A DNA stretch of 64,000 nucleotides from Pseudomonas quebecensis (GCF_026410085.1 NZ_CP112866.1:372001-436000), one strand, 5' to 3'; shown: positions 30,170 through 40,164, counted from the stretch's first letter. Made by a program: numbers and translations. The notes: generated by a model not told the origin, from the sequence alone.

Positions 30170-31092
30170 GGCAACACTCCAGGTTCCGGCAGTTTCCCCG
30201 GCTCTGTGGCGAGGTGCGTATCCAGCTCGAAACGCTTGAGTAACTGGCGCGCATCGAAAGGCGCGCGCACTTTGATGTCATTGTCGAAAAAACAGAACAC
30301 GTCGCGCTGCTTGCGCGCACGCGGCTTGTGCTGCGGGTCGGCCAGGTGCGCATCGGTTGGCTGCTTGCCCTTGCACCAGCGCTCGATGCGGTCGCCCCAA
30401 CGCGTCAAGGCTTCGGGGGTATAGCCGCTGGCATACAGCTGTTTGTCTCCGTGCAAGCGCAAGTACACAAAGTTGGCGGTGACGTCTTCGAGATAAGGCC
30501 ACTTGCCCGCTGTGTCCGCCACCACCAGGGCCACGCCGTACCTGTCCAGCAGGTGTACGAACTCGGGCACGGCAAAACTTTTATGTCGAATTTCCACCGC
30601 GTGCCGCAGCGCGCGCTTGCCGTGCGCCTGCAGGCTCGCCTTGCCGTTCAGGCGCGGCTCATGCTGGCGGGCGAGGGTGGCGGCTTGTTGGGTGTCGGTG
30701 GGCAGCTCCTTTAGAAACGCCTCGAACAAGGCCGGATCGAACTTAAAACTGGGCGGAAACTGCCAGAGGATCGGGCCGAGTTTTTCCTTCAGCTCCAGCA
30801 CCCCGGAGGCGAAGAAATTCGCCACCGGTTTATGCACGTCCCGCAAGCGTAGGATGTGCGTGATGTAGCGCGGCGCCTTGACGCTGAACATAAAACCGTC
30901 AGGCGTATCGGCGTACCACTCTGCGTAGCGCTTGGGCGTCTGCAGCGCGTAGAACGAGCCGTTGATTTCGATACTGTTGACGGCGCGTGACGCAAACTGC
31001 AATTCGCGTTTCTGGGGCAGCCCCTCGGGGTAGAAGTCCCCGCGCCAGGGCGTGTAGCGCCAGCCGGATATGCCGATGTGAATCGCCGCCAT
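30166..31092 (-). CDS. DUF72 family protein
   Basis: This is a TIM-barrel-like protein of unknown function with 308 residues. It begins [32 protein letters not shown], with family motifs [21 protein letters not shown] and [11 protein letters not shown]. The start ATG at 31092 has AGGAG five bases upstream; an ATG five codons earlier is weaker. It is the first gene of the operon DUF72-ybhP-clsB-ybhN and overlaps ybhP as ATGA. DUF72 has no firmly known activity. Confidence 0.88.
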   Translation of the reverse strand: MAAIHIGISGWRYTPWRGDFYPEGLPQKRELQFASRAVNSIEINGSFYALQTPKRYAEWYADTPDGFMFSVKAPRYITHILRLRDVHKPVANFFASGVLELKEKLGPILWQFPPSFKFDPALFEAFLKELPTDTQQAATLARQHEPRLNGKASLQAHGKRALRHAVEIRHKSFAVPEFVHLLDRYGVALVVADTAGKWPYLEDVTANFVYLRLHGDKQLYASGYTPEALTRWGDRIERWCKGKQPTDAHLADPQHKPRARKQRDVFCFFDNDIKVRAPFDARQLLKRFELDTHLATEPGKLPEPGVLP

Positions 31093-31251
31093 GGTTGCTC
31101 CTGTCAAGGCAAGGCCGGTTTGCCTGCGTGGTTGGATGACTGCCGGATTTGACGGAAAGTTTCGCGATTCCTACAGACGGCACATTCTCGGGAACGATCA
31201 GGACGCAAACCCGTCAGTTCCTTACAGACCCATGCGAAGGAGCCCGGTGTT

Positions 31252-33327
31252 TTGCTGAATTCAAAGACTGCATTACTGCTCGGCGCGCTGCTGTTGTGCG
31301 GCAGCGGCGCATTGCATGCCGCGGCCGCCGCGCCTGAACCCCAAGCCCCGGCCAAACCGGAGTTGCTGGTGGAGGGTGGCCTGCTCGGCGCGATCAGCTC
31401 CAGCATCGACGACGTGCAGGACAAGCTCGATCTCAACCAGAACCTTATCGACGCCTGGCGCCTGCGCGCGGACCGGGCCGCCGATGAAGTCGGGCGGTTG
31501 GTCGACCAGACCGCGCAGCGTTCGCCGTGGAGCATTGCCGGGGACTTTGTGCTGCTGTCCTGCGTGTGGATCGGTGCCTTTACCCTGTTGACGTTGCTGG
31601 GGCGCCTGATCGTGCGGCGCCTCGGGCAACGCTCATTTTTCGAGCGCCGCGAGCGCCTGCTGGGTGTGCTGGGTTACGTGGCGCCGTATACGATTCCGGC
31701 GCTGATCTGTTTGCCGTTGACCCTCTACGTCAGTCATTTTCTGCCCAGCTCCATCGGTCGCGCGCTGGCGCTGTGTTTCGCCTACGCCACCAGCAGCGGG
31801 ATCTTCTCCACGTCGATGCTGTTGTGCGTGATTGTCATGTTCAACCTCGGGCACAAGCGGCGTGCGGTGCAGATCATTCGCGCGTACTGCCCGCGGCCGC
31901 TGTTCCTGATCGGCTTCCTTGCCGCCCTCAGCGACGCGCTGACCAGCCCGCAGATCGCACGCCAGCTGGGCGGCAATATCACCAGCAGCATCGCGGTGTT
32001 CACCGGCCTGTTCGCGGCGGTGATCTTTGGCGTGCTGGTGGTGCGCCTGCGCCGGCCGGTGGCGCATCTGATCCGTAACCGGCCGCTGGCGCAACGCCTC
32101 AAGCATCCGGCGTTGCAGCAATCGCTGCGGGTGTTTTCCGGGCTGTGGTACTGGCCGATCCTGTTGATGGTGCTGGTCTCGGCGATCAACCTGATTGGCG
32201 CTGGCGACGACAACCAGAAGGCCCTGCGTTGCGCGCTGTTCACCACCATTTTGCTGATCGGTACGGTGTTTCTCAGCACGGTGCTGCAGCACCTGTTCAA
32301 GTCCCGCAGCCAGGTGGCGATCCAGCGCAGCAGCGCCTACAAGGAACGCTTCCTCAGCCTGTTGCACGCGATCCTGCGCATCGTCATGGCGATTGCGTTT
32401 ATCGAGATACTCGGGCGCATCTGGGGCGTGTCGCTGTTCGAATTCGCCCAACGCAACTCGGTGGGCCGGGCGATCAGTGATTCCCTGAGCAGCATCGGCC
32501 TGATTCTGCTGGTGACGTGGCTGTTCTGGGTGGTGCTCGACACGGCGATTCAGGAAGCGCTCAAGCCGCCGGTGAACAAACGCTCGAGCCGCCAACCCAG
32601 CACGCGGGTCAAGACCATCCTGCCGCTGCTGCGCAATGCGGTGAAGATCATCCTGGTGGTGATCTGCGCGATCACTACCATGGCCAACCTGGGAATCAAC
32701 GTCGCCCCGCTGCTGGCGGGTGCCGGGGTGGTCGGCCTGGCGATCGGTTTCGGTTCCCAGCAACTGGTGCAGGATGTGATCACGGGGCTGTTCATCATTA
32801 TTGAGGACACGCTGTCGATCGGCGACTGGGTGGTGCTCGACTCCGGCCACGCCGGCACCGTCGAGGGCCTGACCATCCGCACCCTGCGGCTGCGCGACGG
32901 CAAGGGCTTTGTGCATTCGGTGCCGTTCGGGCAGATCAAGGCGGTGACCAACCAATCGCGGCAGTTCGCCTACGCGTTCTTCTCGGTGCAGTTCACCTAC
33001 GACACCGATGTGGACAAGGCCGTGGAGCTGATCCGCGAGGCGGGGCAGTCGATCCGCGACGACGTGTTCCTCAAATACAACCTGCAAGGCCCGCTGGAGG
33101 TGTTCGGGGTCGACAAAATGGACCTCAACGGCGTGGTGCTGACCGCGCAGTTCCGCACCGTGTCGGGCGGCCAGTATGCAGTGAGCCGTGCGTTCAACCA
33201 GCGCTTGAAAAAGCTTGTGGATAACTGTGACGAGGTGCACTTCGCGCAGACTTATCCACAGCAGGTGTTGCTGCCCAAGCGCATGGCCCAGGCGGATGAG
33301 CCGGACGCTGAGATGCCGGTGGTGTGA
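31252..33327 (+). CDS. Large MscS-family mechanosensitive channel
   Basis: This is a membrane channel that releases solutes during osmotic downshift. The 691-residue protein has a signal peptide (TALLLGALLLCGSGALHA). A coiled periplasmic region (SSSIDDVQDKLDLNQNLIDAWRLRAD) and about ten membrane helices follow. The MscS pore and beta domain start near residue 485 (AGAGVVGLAIGFGSQQLVQD, EDTLSIGDWV). The soluble C-terminal domain ends in a basic/acidic tail. The start is TTG at 31252 with GGAG nine bases upstream; no better ATG exists in frame. It is divergent from the DUF72 operon and convergent with lhr across a REP doublet. Confidence 0.9.
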   Translation: MLNSKTALLLGALLLCGSGALHAAAAAPEPQAPAKPELLVEGGLLGAISSSIDDVQDKLDLNQNLIDAWRLRADRAADEVGRLVDQTAQRSPWSIAGDFVLLSCVWIGAFTLLTLLGRLIVRRLGQRSFFERRERLLGVLGYVAPYTIPALICLPLTLYVSHFLPSSIGRALALCFAYATSSGIFSTSMLLCVIVMFNLGHKRRAVQIIRAYCPRPLFLIGFLAALSDALTSPQIARQLGGNITSSIAVFTGLFAAVIFGVLVVRLRRPVAHLIRNRPLAQRLKHPALQQSLRVFSGLWYWPILLMVLVSAINLIGAGDDNQKALRCALFTTILLIGTVFLSTVLQHLFKSRSQVAIQRSSAYKERFLSLLHAILRIVMAIAFIEILGRIWGVSLFEFAQRNSVGRAISDSLSSIGLILLVTWLFWVVLDTAIQEALKPPVNKRSSRQPSTRVKTILPLLRNAVKIILVVICAITTMANLGINVAPLLAGAGVVGLAIGFGSQQLVQDVITGLFIIIEDTLSIGDWVVLDSGHAGTVEGLTIRTLRLRDGKGFVHSVPFGQIKAVTNQSRQFAYAFFSVQFTYDTDVDKAVELIREAGQSIRDDVFLKYNLQGPLEVFGVDKMDLNGVVLTAQFRTVSGGQYAVSRAFNQRLKKLVDNCDEVHFAQTYPQQVLLPKRMAQADEPDAEMPVV

Positions 33328-33338
33328 TGGCGTCTGTC

Positions 33339-33415
33339 AGGGCCTCATCGGGGCAATCCCCCTCCCACATTTTTTGCCGCCACTGTGGGAGGGGGCTTGC
33401 CCCCAATGAGGCCCT
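33339..33415. repeat. REP doublet between mscS and lhr
   Basis: Two inverted copies of the P. fluorescens REP core (GTGGGAGGGGGCTTGCCCC) are joined by about a dozen bases, with the GTGGGA ends facing inward. The outer arms AGGGCCTCAT and ATGAGGCCCT also pair, so the whole unit can form one long hairpin in the convergent intergenic space. Such elements are mobilised by RAYT transposases and may also stop transcription. Confidence 0.85.
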
Positions 33416-33420
33416 CAAGC

Positions 33421-36400
33421 TTACAGCCTGATCAACTTCTCCTGCAGCGCCTGCTGATCCTCCTCCACCAGCAATTGCTGCTTGCTGCCGACCCTCACCG
33501 CCGCCGGCAGCCCGTCGCGATACACGATGCGATTGCCACTCACCGCTGGCACCTTGTTGCCCGGCAATAACGTCCCCACCAGGTTCAACGGGTCCGCACC
33601 GCACACCGCCACCAGGCGCCCGTCATGGGGCCGACGCCGTACTTCGCGCAGTAACGGTATCGCTTCCGGCAAGGCAAATTGTTCACCTGCCAGGCCACTC
33701 ACAAACCGTCCGCCGCGGATTTCCCCACGGGCTTCCAGGCGGTGGAAGGTGCGCAGCAATTCGCGCCAGCTCGGCAGCCAATCGGCCTCGCGCTCCAGCA
33801 GGCGCCAGAACACCACGCCGTAGCGGCGCAGCAGCGTCATCGCCACGTGCTCCAGGGTTTCGGCCGAGTGCGGGCCGGCGGCGCTCGGTGGGCGACGAAT
33901 CAGCGCCCAGCGCCCGGCATCGTCCATGCCGCCGATAAACGCACCGCGCCCGCGTCGGCTGCTGCGGGCCTGGCGCTTGCTGGCGGGGGTGGTCAGTGCG
34001 CGCAGGCCGGCGAAGCTGTCGGCATTCACCAGGCCGGCGCCCACCAGTTCCAGCAGCGCGGTCTCCAGTTCGCTGCGCAGCAGATGGGCCTCGTGCACCA
34101 GCTCGTCGAAAAACAGCGCGCCGTGTTCGCGCAGCGCCCCGTGGGCTTTCTGCGCCTTGGGCGACAGGGTTGTGCAGTCGGCCGCGTCGGCCAGGCCGCT
34201 CCACATACCCACTTGGCTGCGCGGCAGCAGTACCACCGGCGTGCTGCGCTGGGCACTCGCGCTGGGTTTGTCAGTCAGGCGCATCCATACCCATTTGCCG
34301 CTGCGGCATAGGTCATCGAGCCAAGTCGGTGAGTAATCCTTGAGCCGAACGTTGAGTAGATCGCTGTCCCACGCCGACGCGGCGGCGGCATAGCCTTCGA
34401 ATTGCCCGATAATCTGCGCCAACATGGCGCTGCCTTGGCCCCGGGTTTCATCGGACAGGTGCTGCCAATCGAACAGAAACCGCATGAAATCCTGCAGCGC
34501 CACCGGTTCGATTTCCCGGCGCAGACGCTTGACGGTGTAGCGATGGATGCGCGCCAGCAGGTGGCGCTCGCACCACTGTTCGCTGTCGGCGCCGGGGCTG
34601 AAGTGGCCGCGCAGCACGTAGCCTTCCTGCTCCAGCCGGGCCATGCCCTGGGCGATGTCGGCCGGCGGCAAGGCCAGGGGCGCGGCGATCTGGGCCAGGG
34701 TCTGCGGGCCGAAACCACTGAGGCGTGCGCGCAGCACTTCCGCCAGAGCGTCCTCATGGCTCCAGGGCTCGTCGAAGCCCGGCAGCAGCGGCAGGTGGTG
34801 GGGCACGAGCGCCTGCCAGATATTCAGGCGCTCCACCGCTGCCCACAATCCGTTGGGCAAACGATGGGCGCGCCCGGCTTTGGCCAGCGCCTGCAGCCAG
34901 TTGGCCCAGGGCGGCGTGATTTCGCTGGGGGCGATGCCGCCCAGGCTCATCAGCGCTTCGTGCATTTCATCCACGCCCTGAGGCGCCGGCCAGGCCTCTT
35001 CGCGCACGCCGGCGATGGCCTCAGCATCCAATGCACCGAGGTCGTCGGTGCTCTGCGGGTCGCTCCAGCGGCGATTGAGCACGGCCTGAGTACGACGTTC
35101 TTCCAGCGGCGCGTCATCCAGAAAGGTGTAGGGGCGCGCGCTGAGAATTTCTGCGGCCATGGGCGAGGGGGCCGGCAGATCGCGGCTGACCAGGCGCACC
35201 TGGCCGCTTTCCATGCGCCGCAGCAGGGCCAGCCAGCCATCGCTGTCCATGGCGTCGTGCAGGCAATCGTCGAGGGTTTGCTCGACCAATGGATGCTCGG
35301 GTACTTCGCGCTCGCCGGCGAGGTTTTCCAGGCAGGCGATCTGGTCGGGGAACACACTGGCGATCAGGTCTTCGCTTTTCATGCGCTGGATTTGCGGGGC
35401 CACCTTGCGCCCACCGGTGTAGCGTGGCAACGCCAGGGCCACGCCGGCGTTCCAACGCCAGCGCACGCCGAACAGCGGCGCGTCGAGCACGGCCTGGATC
35501 AACAGGTCTTCGGCGCTCTGGCTGTTGAGGTAACGCCACACCTCGTCCAGCGCGAAGCTGTGGCTGGTGGACAGCGAGAGCACGATCGCGTTTTCGCTGG
35601 CCGCCGCCTGCAATTCGAAATTGAAGGTGCGGCAGAAACGCTTGCGCAGGGCCAGGCCCCAGGCGCGGTTGATGCGGCTGCCGAACGGTGTATGGATGAT
35701 CAACTGGGTACCGCCGGAAGCGTCGAAGAACCGCTCCATGATCAGCGTGTCCTGGGACGGCAGCGCGCTGAGAGCCAGGCGCGTGCGGGCCAGGTAATCG
35801 AGGATCTGCTCGGCGCTGGCGTGGTTCAGGCCCAGGGTTTCGGTAAGCCACGCCGATGCCCCGCGCAGGTCCCCGGGTGTGGCGCTGAGCAGGCTGTCCA
35901 TCTGCCCCTGCAGGCGGGCCACGGCGGCCGACAATTCATGGCTGCGCCCTGGTGCTTCGCCCAACCAGAACGGAATGGTCGGCGGCTGGCCGTGGGCGTC
36001 CTCCACGCGTACTTTGCCGGCGTCGACCCGCAGGATGCGGTAGGAGGTATTGCCCAGCTGGAAGATATCCCCGGCGATGCTTTCCACCGCGAAATCCTCG
36101 TTGACGCTGCCGATGTTCAACCCCTGGGGTTCGAGCAAGACGCTGTAGTCGGCGTTATCCGGGATCGTGCCGCCGCTGGTCACAGCGGTCAGCCGTGCGC
36201 CACGTCGGCCGCGCAGGGTGTGGGTCACGGCATCGCGGTGCAGGTAGGCGCTGCGGATGCCCTGGCGACCGTTGTAGCCGTCGGCAAGCATGTGCAGCAG
36301 CGCCTGGTAGTGGCGCTCATCCAGTTCGGCATAAGGCGCGGCGCGGTGGATCAGCGCCAGCAGGGCCTGCTCCGACCACTCCTGGGCGCTGACCTCGGCG

Positions 36401-37668
36401 ATGATCTGCTGCGCCAGCACATCCAGCGGTGCAACGGGGATGTGCAGCGTGTCCAGTTCGCCGCGCCGCACACAGTCGAGCAGTGCGGCGCATTCGATCA
36501 GATCATCGCGGGTGAGGGCGAATAAACGTCCCTTGGGTGTGCCGCCCACATGGTGGCCGGAGCGCCCGACCCGTTGCAGAAACCCGTTGATGGACCCGGG
36601 CGAGCCGATCTGGCACACCAGGTCGACGTCGCCGATATCGATTCCCAGCTCCAGGGAGGCAGTGGCGATCAGCACTTGCAGCTCGCCGGCCTTGAGACGT
36701 TGCTCGGCATCCAGGCGCATTTCCTTGGCCAGGCTGCCGTGGTGGGCGGCCACCGCGGTTTTACCCAGGCGTTCGCTCAAGTGCCGGGCCAGGCGTTCGG
36801 CCAGGCGCCGGGTGTTGACGAAGATCAGCGTAGTGCGGTGTTCGCGGGCCAGATCGGCGAGGCGGTTGTAGACCAGCTCCCAGACATCGTTAGCCATCAC
36901 CGCGGACAGCGGCACCGGCGGTACTTCGATGTCCAGGTCACGGGGGCGCGCGTGGCCGATGTCGACAATGGCGCATGGGCGGCCGGTGCCGACCAGAAAG
37001 CGCGACACGGCGTCGATGGGTTTTTGCGTGGCCGATAAGCCGATGCGTGTCAGCGGTTCGCTGCACAAGCTTTGCAGGCGCTCCAGGCTCAGCGCCAGGT
37101 GGCTGCCGCGCTTGCCGGCGGCAATGGCGTGGATTTCATCGACGATCACCGTGCGCGTGGTGGCGAGCATCTGCCGGCCGGAGTCCGAGCCCAGCAGTAC
37201 ATAGAGCGATTCCGGTGTGGTCACCAGGATATGCGGTGCGCGTTTGCGCATCTGTGCGCGGTCTTTTTGCGGGGTGTCGCCGGTGCGCACGGCTGTGCGT
37301 ATCGCCAGCGCTGGCAGGCCTTGCTGTTGCAAGTGCCGAGTGATGCCCGTCAGTGGGGTTTGCAGGTTGATCTGGATGTCGTTGGACAGCGCCTTGAGTG
37401 GCGACACATACACCACGAGCGTCTCATCCGGCAGTTCGCCGCCGTTGGCCAGCCCTTGGTGGACCAGCTCATCAAGCACTGCCAGAAACGCTGTCAGCGT
37501 CTTGCCGGAGCCGGTGGGCGCAGCGATCAGGGTCGAGCGGCGCTGGCGAATCAGCGGCCACGCCTGCGCCTGGGCGTCGGTCACCGAGGGGAAGCTTTCG
37601 CGGAACCAGGCGCTGACGGCGGGGTGGAAACCGCGCAGGGCTGTGTCGATGGATTCAAGTGCGTTCAT
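33421..37668 (-). CDS. lhr: Large helicase-related protein (Lhr-type ATP-dependent helicase)
   Basis: This is a superfamily 2 DNA/RNA helicase of 1415 residues. Walker A is APTGSGKTL at about residue 50, the DEIH box is VIVDEIHAIAAGKRGSHL near 180, and the motif VI region is QRVGRSGHHVGG near 370. After the two RecA domains come the Lhr winged-helix and core domains and a long C-terminal region. Lhr enzymes translocate 3'-5' and unwind RNA:DNA hybrids; in mycobacteria and Pseudomonas they are tied to DNA damage responses. The start is the ATG at 37668; an ATG 12 codons further up lacks a ribosome site. It stands alone, divergent from the RmlD-like gene. Confidence 0.93.
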   Translation of the reverse strand: MNALESIDTALRGFHPAVSAWFRESFPSVTDAQAQAWPLIRQRRSTLIAAPTGSGKTLTAFLAVLDELVHQGLANGGELPDETLVVYVSPLKALSNDIQINLQTPLTGITRHLQQQGLPALAIRTAVRTGDTPQKDRAQMRKRAPHILVTTPESLYVLLGSDSGRQMLATTRTVIVDEIHAIAAGKRGSHLALSLERLQSLCSEPLTRIGLSATQKPIDAVSRFLVGTGRPCAIVDIGHARPRDLDIEVPPVPLSAVMANDVWELVYNRLADLAREHRTTLIFVNTRRLAERLARHLSERLGKTAVAAHHGSLAKEMRLDAEQRLKAGELQVLIATASLELGIDIGDVDLVCQIGSPGSINGFLQRVGRSGHHVGGTPKGRLFALTRDDLIECAALLDCVRRGELDTLHIPVAPLDVLAQQIIAEVSAQEWSEQALLALIHRAAPYAELDERHYQALLHMLADGYNGRQGIRSAYLHRDAVTHTLRGRRGARLTAVTSGGTIPDNADYSVLLEPQGLNIGSVNEDFAVESIAGDIFQLGNTSYRILRVDAGKVRVEDAHGQPPTIPFWLGEAPGRSHELSAAVARLQGQMDSLLSATPGDLRGASAWLTETLGLNHASAEQILDYLARTRLALSALPSQDTLIMERFFDASGGTQLIIHTPFGSRINRAWGLALRKRFCRTFNFELQAAASENAIVLSLSTSHSFALDEVWRYLNSQSAEDLLIQAVLDAPLFGVRWRWNAGVALALPRYTGGRKVAPQIQRMKSEDLIASVFPDQIACLENLAGEREVPEHPLVEQTLDDCLHDAMDSDGWLALLRRMESGQVRLVSRDLPAPSPMAAEILSARPYTFLDDAPLEERRTQAVLNRRWSDPQSTDDLGALDAEAIAGVREEAWPAPQGVDEMHEALMSLGGIAPSEITPPWANWLQALAKAGRAHRLPNGLWAAVERLNIWQALVPHHLPLLPGFDEPWSHEDALAEVLRARLSGFGPQTLAQIAAPLALPPADIAQGMARLEQEGYVLRGHFSPGADSEQWCERHLLARIHRYTVKRLRREIEPVALQDFMRFLFDWQHLSDETRGQGSAMLAQIIGQFEGYAAAASAWDSDLLNVRLKDYSPTWLDDLCRSGKWVWMRLTDKPSASAQRSTPVVLLPRSQVGMWSGLADAADCTTLSPKAQKAHGALREHGALFFDELVHEAHLLRSELETALLELVGAGLVNADSFAGLRALTTPASKRQARSSRRGRGAFIGGMDDAGRWALIRRPPSAAGPHSAETLEHVAMTLLRRYGVVFWRLLEREADWLPSWRELLRTFHRLEARGEIRGGRFVSGLAGEQFALPEAIPLLREVRRRPHDGRLVAVCGADPLNLVGTLLPGNKVPAVSGNRIVYRDGLPAAVRVGSKQQLLVEEDQQALQEKLIRL

Positions 37669-37835
37669 GGAGTGATTGATACTGCCAGTTCCAACAAGTT
37701 GCAAACCCGTACTTTATCCGTGACGGTTGCGCTACAAACCCGCAAAATGCAACGATTCTGGCAACTATCCACGGCACGGCCCACAGCCCTGCCGACCCCA
37801 ACCATCGTTCCAAACAGACCGGGCCTGCTCAATCT

Positions 37836-38720
37836 ATGCGAATGCGCCTTATGTTACTGGGCGGCGGGAATGCCCTCGGGCAGGCGCTGATTCGCCTCGG
37901 TGCGGAGGAAGACATCGGTTTCCTCGCCCCCAAACCGCCCCAAGACGGCTGGGATGCCGCAAGCCTTACCCAATTGCTCGACGACACCCGTCCCGATGCG
38001 TTGATCAACCTCGCCTACTATTTCGACTGGTTCCAGGCCGAAGCGGTCAGTGAAACGCGCCTGGCCGCCCAGGAATTCGCTATCGAGCGCCTGGCCGAAC
38101 TGTGTCAGCACCACACCATCACCTTGCTGCAACCGTCCAGCTACCGCGTGTTCGATGGCTCGCGCGCCACCGCCTACAGCGAAAAGGACGAGCCTGTGCC
38201 GCTGGGCCTGCGCGGCCAGGCGTTGTGGCGCATTGAACAAAGCGTGCGCGCCGCGTGCCCGCAACATGTGTTGCTGCGTTTTGGCTGGCTGCTGGACGAC
38301 AGTGTCGATGGCACCCTCGGGCGCTTTCTGGCCAAGGCTGAGCAACCGGGGCAATTGCTGATGGCGGACGACCGTCGCGGCAACCCGACGCCAGTGGACG
38401 ACGCCGCTCGGGTGATCATTTCGGTACTCAAGCAACTCGATTGCGCGGCGCCGCTGTGGGGCACGTACCACTACGCCGGCCATGAGGCGACCACGCCGCT
38501 GGCGCTGGGGCAGGCCATCCTTACCGAAGCGCGCAGCTTTCACCCGTTGGCCATCGAATCACCCACCGCCCAGGCCCACGCCGCCCGCCCGGATGCCAGC
38601 GAAGAACCCCAGCACGGCGTACTGGCCTGCAAGAAAATCCTGCACACGTTCGGCATCAAGCCCCGCGCCTGGCGTGCGGGGCTGCCAGCCTTGCTGGACC
38701 GCTTCTACCGCCGCAGCTGA
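37836..38720 (+). CDS. NAD(P)-binding RmlD-like protein
   Basis: This is an extended SDR-like protein of 294 residues. The N terminus has the dinucleotide-binding glycine motif MLLGGGNALGQAL, and the body has PSSYRVFDG, VLLRFGWLLDD and GTYHYAGHEATT as in dTDP-4-dehydrorhamnose reductase (RmlD). The catalytic YxxxK expected after the SSYRVFDG strand is not seen; the corresponding stretch reads LGLRGQALWRIEQ. It may be a non-catalytic binding protein or use other residues. There are no sugar-nucleotide genes nearby. It is divergent from lhr across 167 bp in which I see only presumed promoters, and it ends at a REPIN. Confidence 0.75.
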   Translation: MRMRLMLLGGGNALGQALIRLGAEEDIGFLAPKPPQDGWDAASLTQLLDDTRPDALINLAYYFDWFQAEAVSETRLAAQEFAIERLAELCQHHTITLLQPSSYRVFDGSRATAYSEKDEPVPLGLRGQALWRIEQSVRAACPQHVLLRFGWLLDDSVDGTLGRFLAKAEQPGQLLMADDRRGNPTPVDDAARVIISVLKQLDCAAPLWGTYHYAGHEATTPLALGQAILTEARSFHPLAIESPTAQAHAARPDASEEPQHGVLACKKILHTFGIKPRAWRAGLPALLDRFYRRS

Positions 38721-38811
38721 ATGTGAGAGGGGGCTTGCCCCCGACAGCGGTGGGTCAGTCAATGAACCGGTGACTGACACTCTGCTATCGGGGGCAAGCC
38801 CCCTCTCATAT
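38721..38811. repeat. REPIN between the RmlD-like gene and ompW
   Basis: REP cores in opposite orientation (GAGAGGGGGCTTGCCCC on the left, GGGGCAAGCCCCCTCTC on the right) flank a central GTCAGTCA...TGACTGAC inverted repeat. GTGAGA ends face outward, the standard REPIN layout. It lies in a convergent intergenic space. Confidence 0.85.
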
Positions 38812-38838
38812 TGGTGACGCAGTGTTGGTTGCAGCGGC

Positions 38839-39537
38839 TTAGAACTTGTAGCCGATACCCACCATGTAGACCATTGGGTCCACGTCCACATTGACCTTGG
38901 CGCGAGTGCCGGCGGCCAATGCGTTGTTGTCCACGGTGGCCTTGGTGCTGATGTCGATGTAGCGCGCCTGGGCGTTGATCATCCACTTGTCGTTGATCAT
39001 GTAGTCAGCGCCGATCTGCGCCGCCCAGCCCCAGGAGTTTTCCGCCTTGAAGTTGCTGAAGCCTGCGCCCTCGGCACGGCTGCCGACGTGTTCGTCATAG
39101 ATCCAGGTGTAGTTGATACCGGCACCCACGTAGGGCTGGAAGGCGGACTTGTTATCCAGCGGGTAGTACACGACGCTCAAGGTCGGTGGCAGATGCTTGA
39201 GAGTACCGAGCTTGCCATTGGCGGCACCGAGCGCGGTGTTCTTGATCTTCACATCGTGCTCGAACGGCGTGGCCGCCAGCAGTTCGATCCCGACGTGGTC
39301 GGTGAGCATGTAAGCGAAGTTCAAGCCCAACTGGGTATCGCTGCTCATGGTCGCCTTGCCACCCAGGTTGGCGCCGGCCAGTGGGCCTTGATCAACCTTG
39401 ACGCTGCCGCTGTCGGCCTTCGGGTTCACGGTGATTGCACCGGCGCGAACCAGAATGTCGCCCGCTTCGTGAGCATGGGCGGCAGGGGCGACGAGGGCGA
39501 GCGCGAAGAGGGACGCGCCGAGCAGAGACTTGTTCAT
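38839..39537 (-). CDS. ompW: Outer-membrane protein OmpW family (OprG-like)
   Basis: This is an eight-stranded outer-membrane barrel for small hydrophobic or metal-related solutes. The 232-residue precursor has a signal peptide ending APAAHA, the N-terminal GDILVRAGAITVNPKADSG typical of OmpW, and ends in GIGYKF with the C-terminal Phe needed for Bam assembly. The ATG at 39537 follows GGAGCTCCC. It lies 94 bp downstream of the DUF3299 gene; in P. aeruginosa oprG is next to the same operon. An Anr/FNR-like box sits 64 bp upstream, matching the known oxygen control of oprG. Confidence 0.92.
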   Translation of the reverse strand: MNKSLLGASLFALALVAPAAHAHEAGDILVRAGAITVNPKADSGSVKVDQGPLAGANLGGKATMSSDTQLGLNFAYMLTDHVGIELLAATPFEHDVKIKNTALGAANGKLGTLKHLPPTLSVVYYPLDNKSAFQPYVGAGINYTWIYDEHVGSRAEGAGFSNFKAENSWGWAAQIGADYMINDKWMINAQARYIDISTKATVDNNALAAGTRAKVNVDVDPMVYMVGIGYKF

Positions 39538-39600
39538 GGGAGCTCCAAAGGACGTTTAAAAGTTGTAGGTCCAATGGTAAAGATCGTTCCGTTCGGTCTT

Positions 39601-39614
39601 TTGACTCAGCTCAA
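39601..39614 (-). promoter_or_regulatory. Anr/FNR-like box upstream of ompW
   Basis: TTGA-N6-TCAA (TTGAGCTGAGTCAA on the minus strand) fits the core of TTGAT-N4-ATCAA, with the two inner positions differing. It lies 64 bp before the ompW start. P. aeruginosa oprG is induced at low oxygen through Anr. Confidence 0.5.
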
Positions 39615-39631
39615 TGAAAGGGCGATAAGCG

Positions 39632-40153
39632 TTATTCCTGCAGCTCGTACATATAAATCTTTTCGGCAACCATCTGGTAACCGGCGTCGGCCAGTTCGCT
39701 GGTGGAGGGCTTGACCTGCATCGCCCCCTCGATCCAGTACGGCTGGTACAGCTCGTCGAGCTTCACGCCGACTTCGCTTTTGACATGCACGATCTGGTTC
39801 GACGGCGGCGGCGGCACATGGATACACGCGCCGAAGTACGGCACCAGCAGGAACTCGGTGGTACGGCCTTCCTCGCTCACTTCCAGCGGCACGATATAAC
39901 CGGGCAGGCGAATATGCTGGCCGTCGAGGCCCTTGACCACCGGGGCGTTGGGCAAATCCTGCTTGGCCGCCGGCGCCGCCTCGACGGACAAGGCATCGGC
40001 CATGTTCGACAGGTTGTGCAGCGGTTTCATATTGGGCACTTCCGGCGGCGCATCCGGCGGAATCATTTCCTGCCAGGACAGATCCCTGGGTTGCTCATCG
40101 GCCCAGGTCGGCACGGCCACCACCAGCAACAGGGCAAACAGGACACGGCGCAT
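39632..40153 (-). CDS. DUF3299 periplasmic protein of the zinc-starvation operon
   Basis: This is an exported protein of unknown activity with 173 residues. It has a signal peptide (RRVLFALLLVVAVPTWA) and the DUF3299 core GYIVPLEVSEEGRTTEFLLVPYFGACIHVPPPPSNQIV, whose Cys and His could bind metal. I choose the ATG at 40153, with AGGAAGG five bases upstream; an ATG five codons earlier overlaps the permease stop as ATGA and is also possible. It is the last gene of DUF2796-ATPase-permease-DUF3299, homologous by order to P. aeruginosa PA4063-PA4066, which responds to zinc depletion. Its role in metal handling is inferred from context. Confidence 0.82.
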   Translation of the reverse strand: MRRVLFALLLVVAVPTWADEQPRDLSWQEMIPPDAPPEVPNMKPLHNLSNMADALSVEAAPAAKQDLPNAPVVKGLDGQHIRLPGYIVPLEVSEEGRTTEFLLVPYFGACIHVPPPPSNQIVHVKSEVGVKLDELYQPYWIEGAMQVKPSTSELADAGYQMVAEKIYMYELQE

Positions 40154-40164
40154 CGAAACCTTCC

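Noticed and set aside
31633..33240. 535-codon open frame on the minus strand
   Set aside because: Antisense to the MscS channel gene; composition is the mirror of membrane-helix codons.
34402..36525. 707-codon open frame on the plus strand
   Set aside because: Antisense to lhr, with low-complexity His/Gln/Gly-rich translation typical of a mirror frame.
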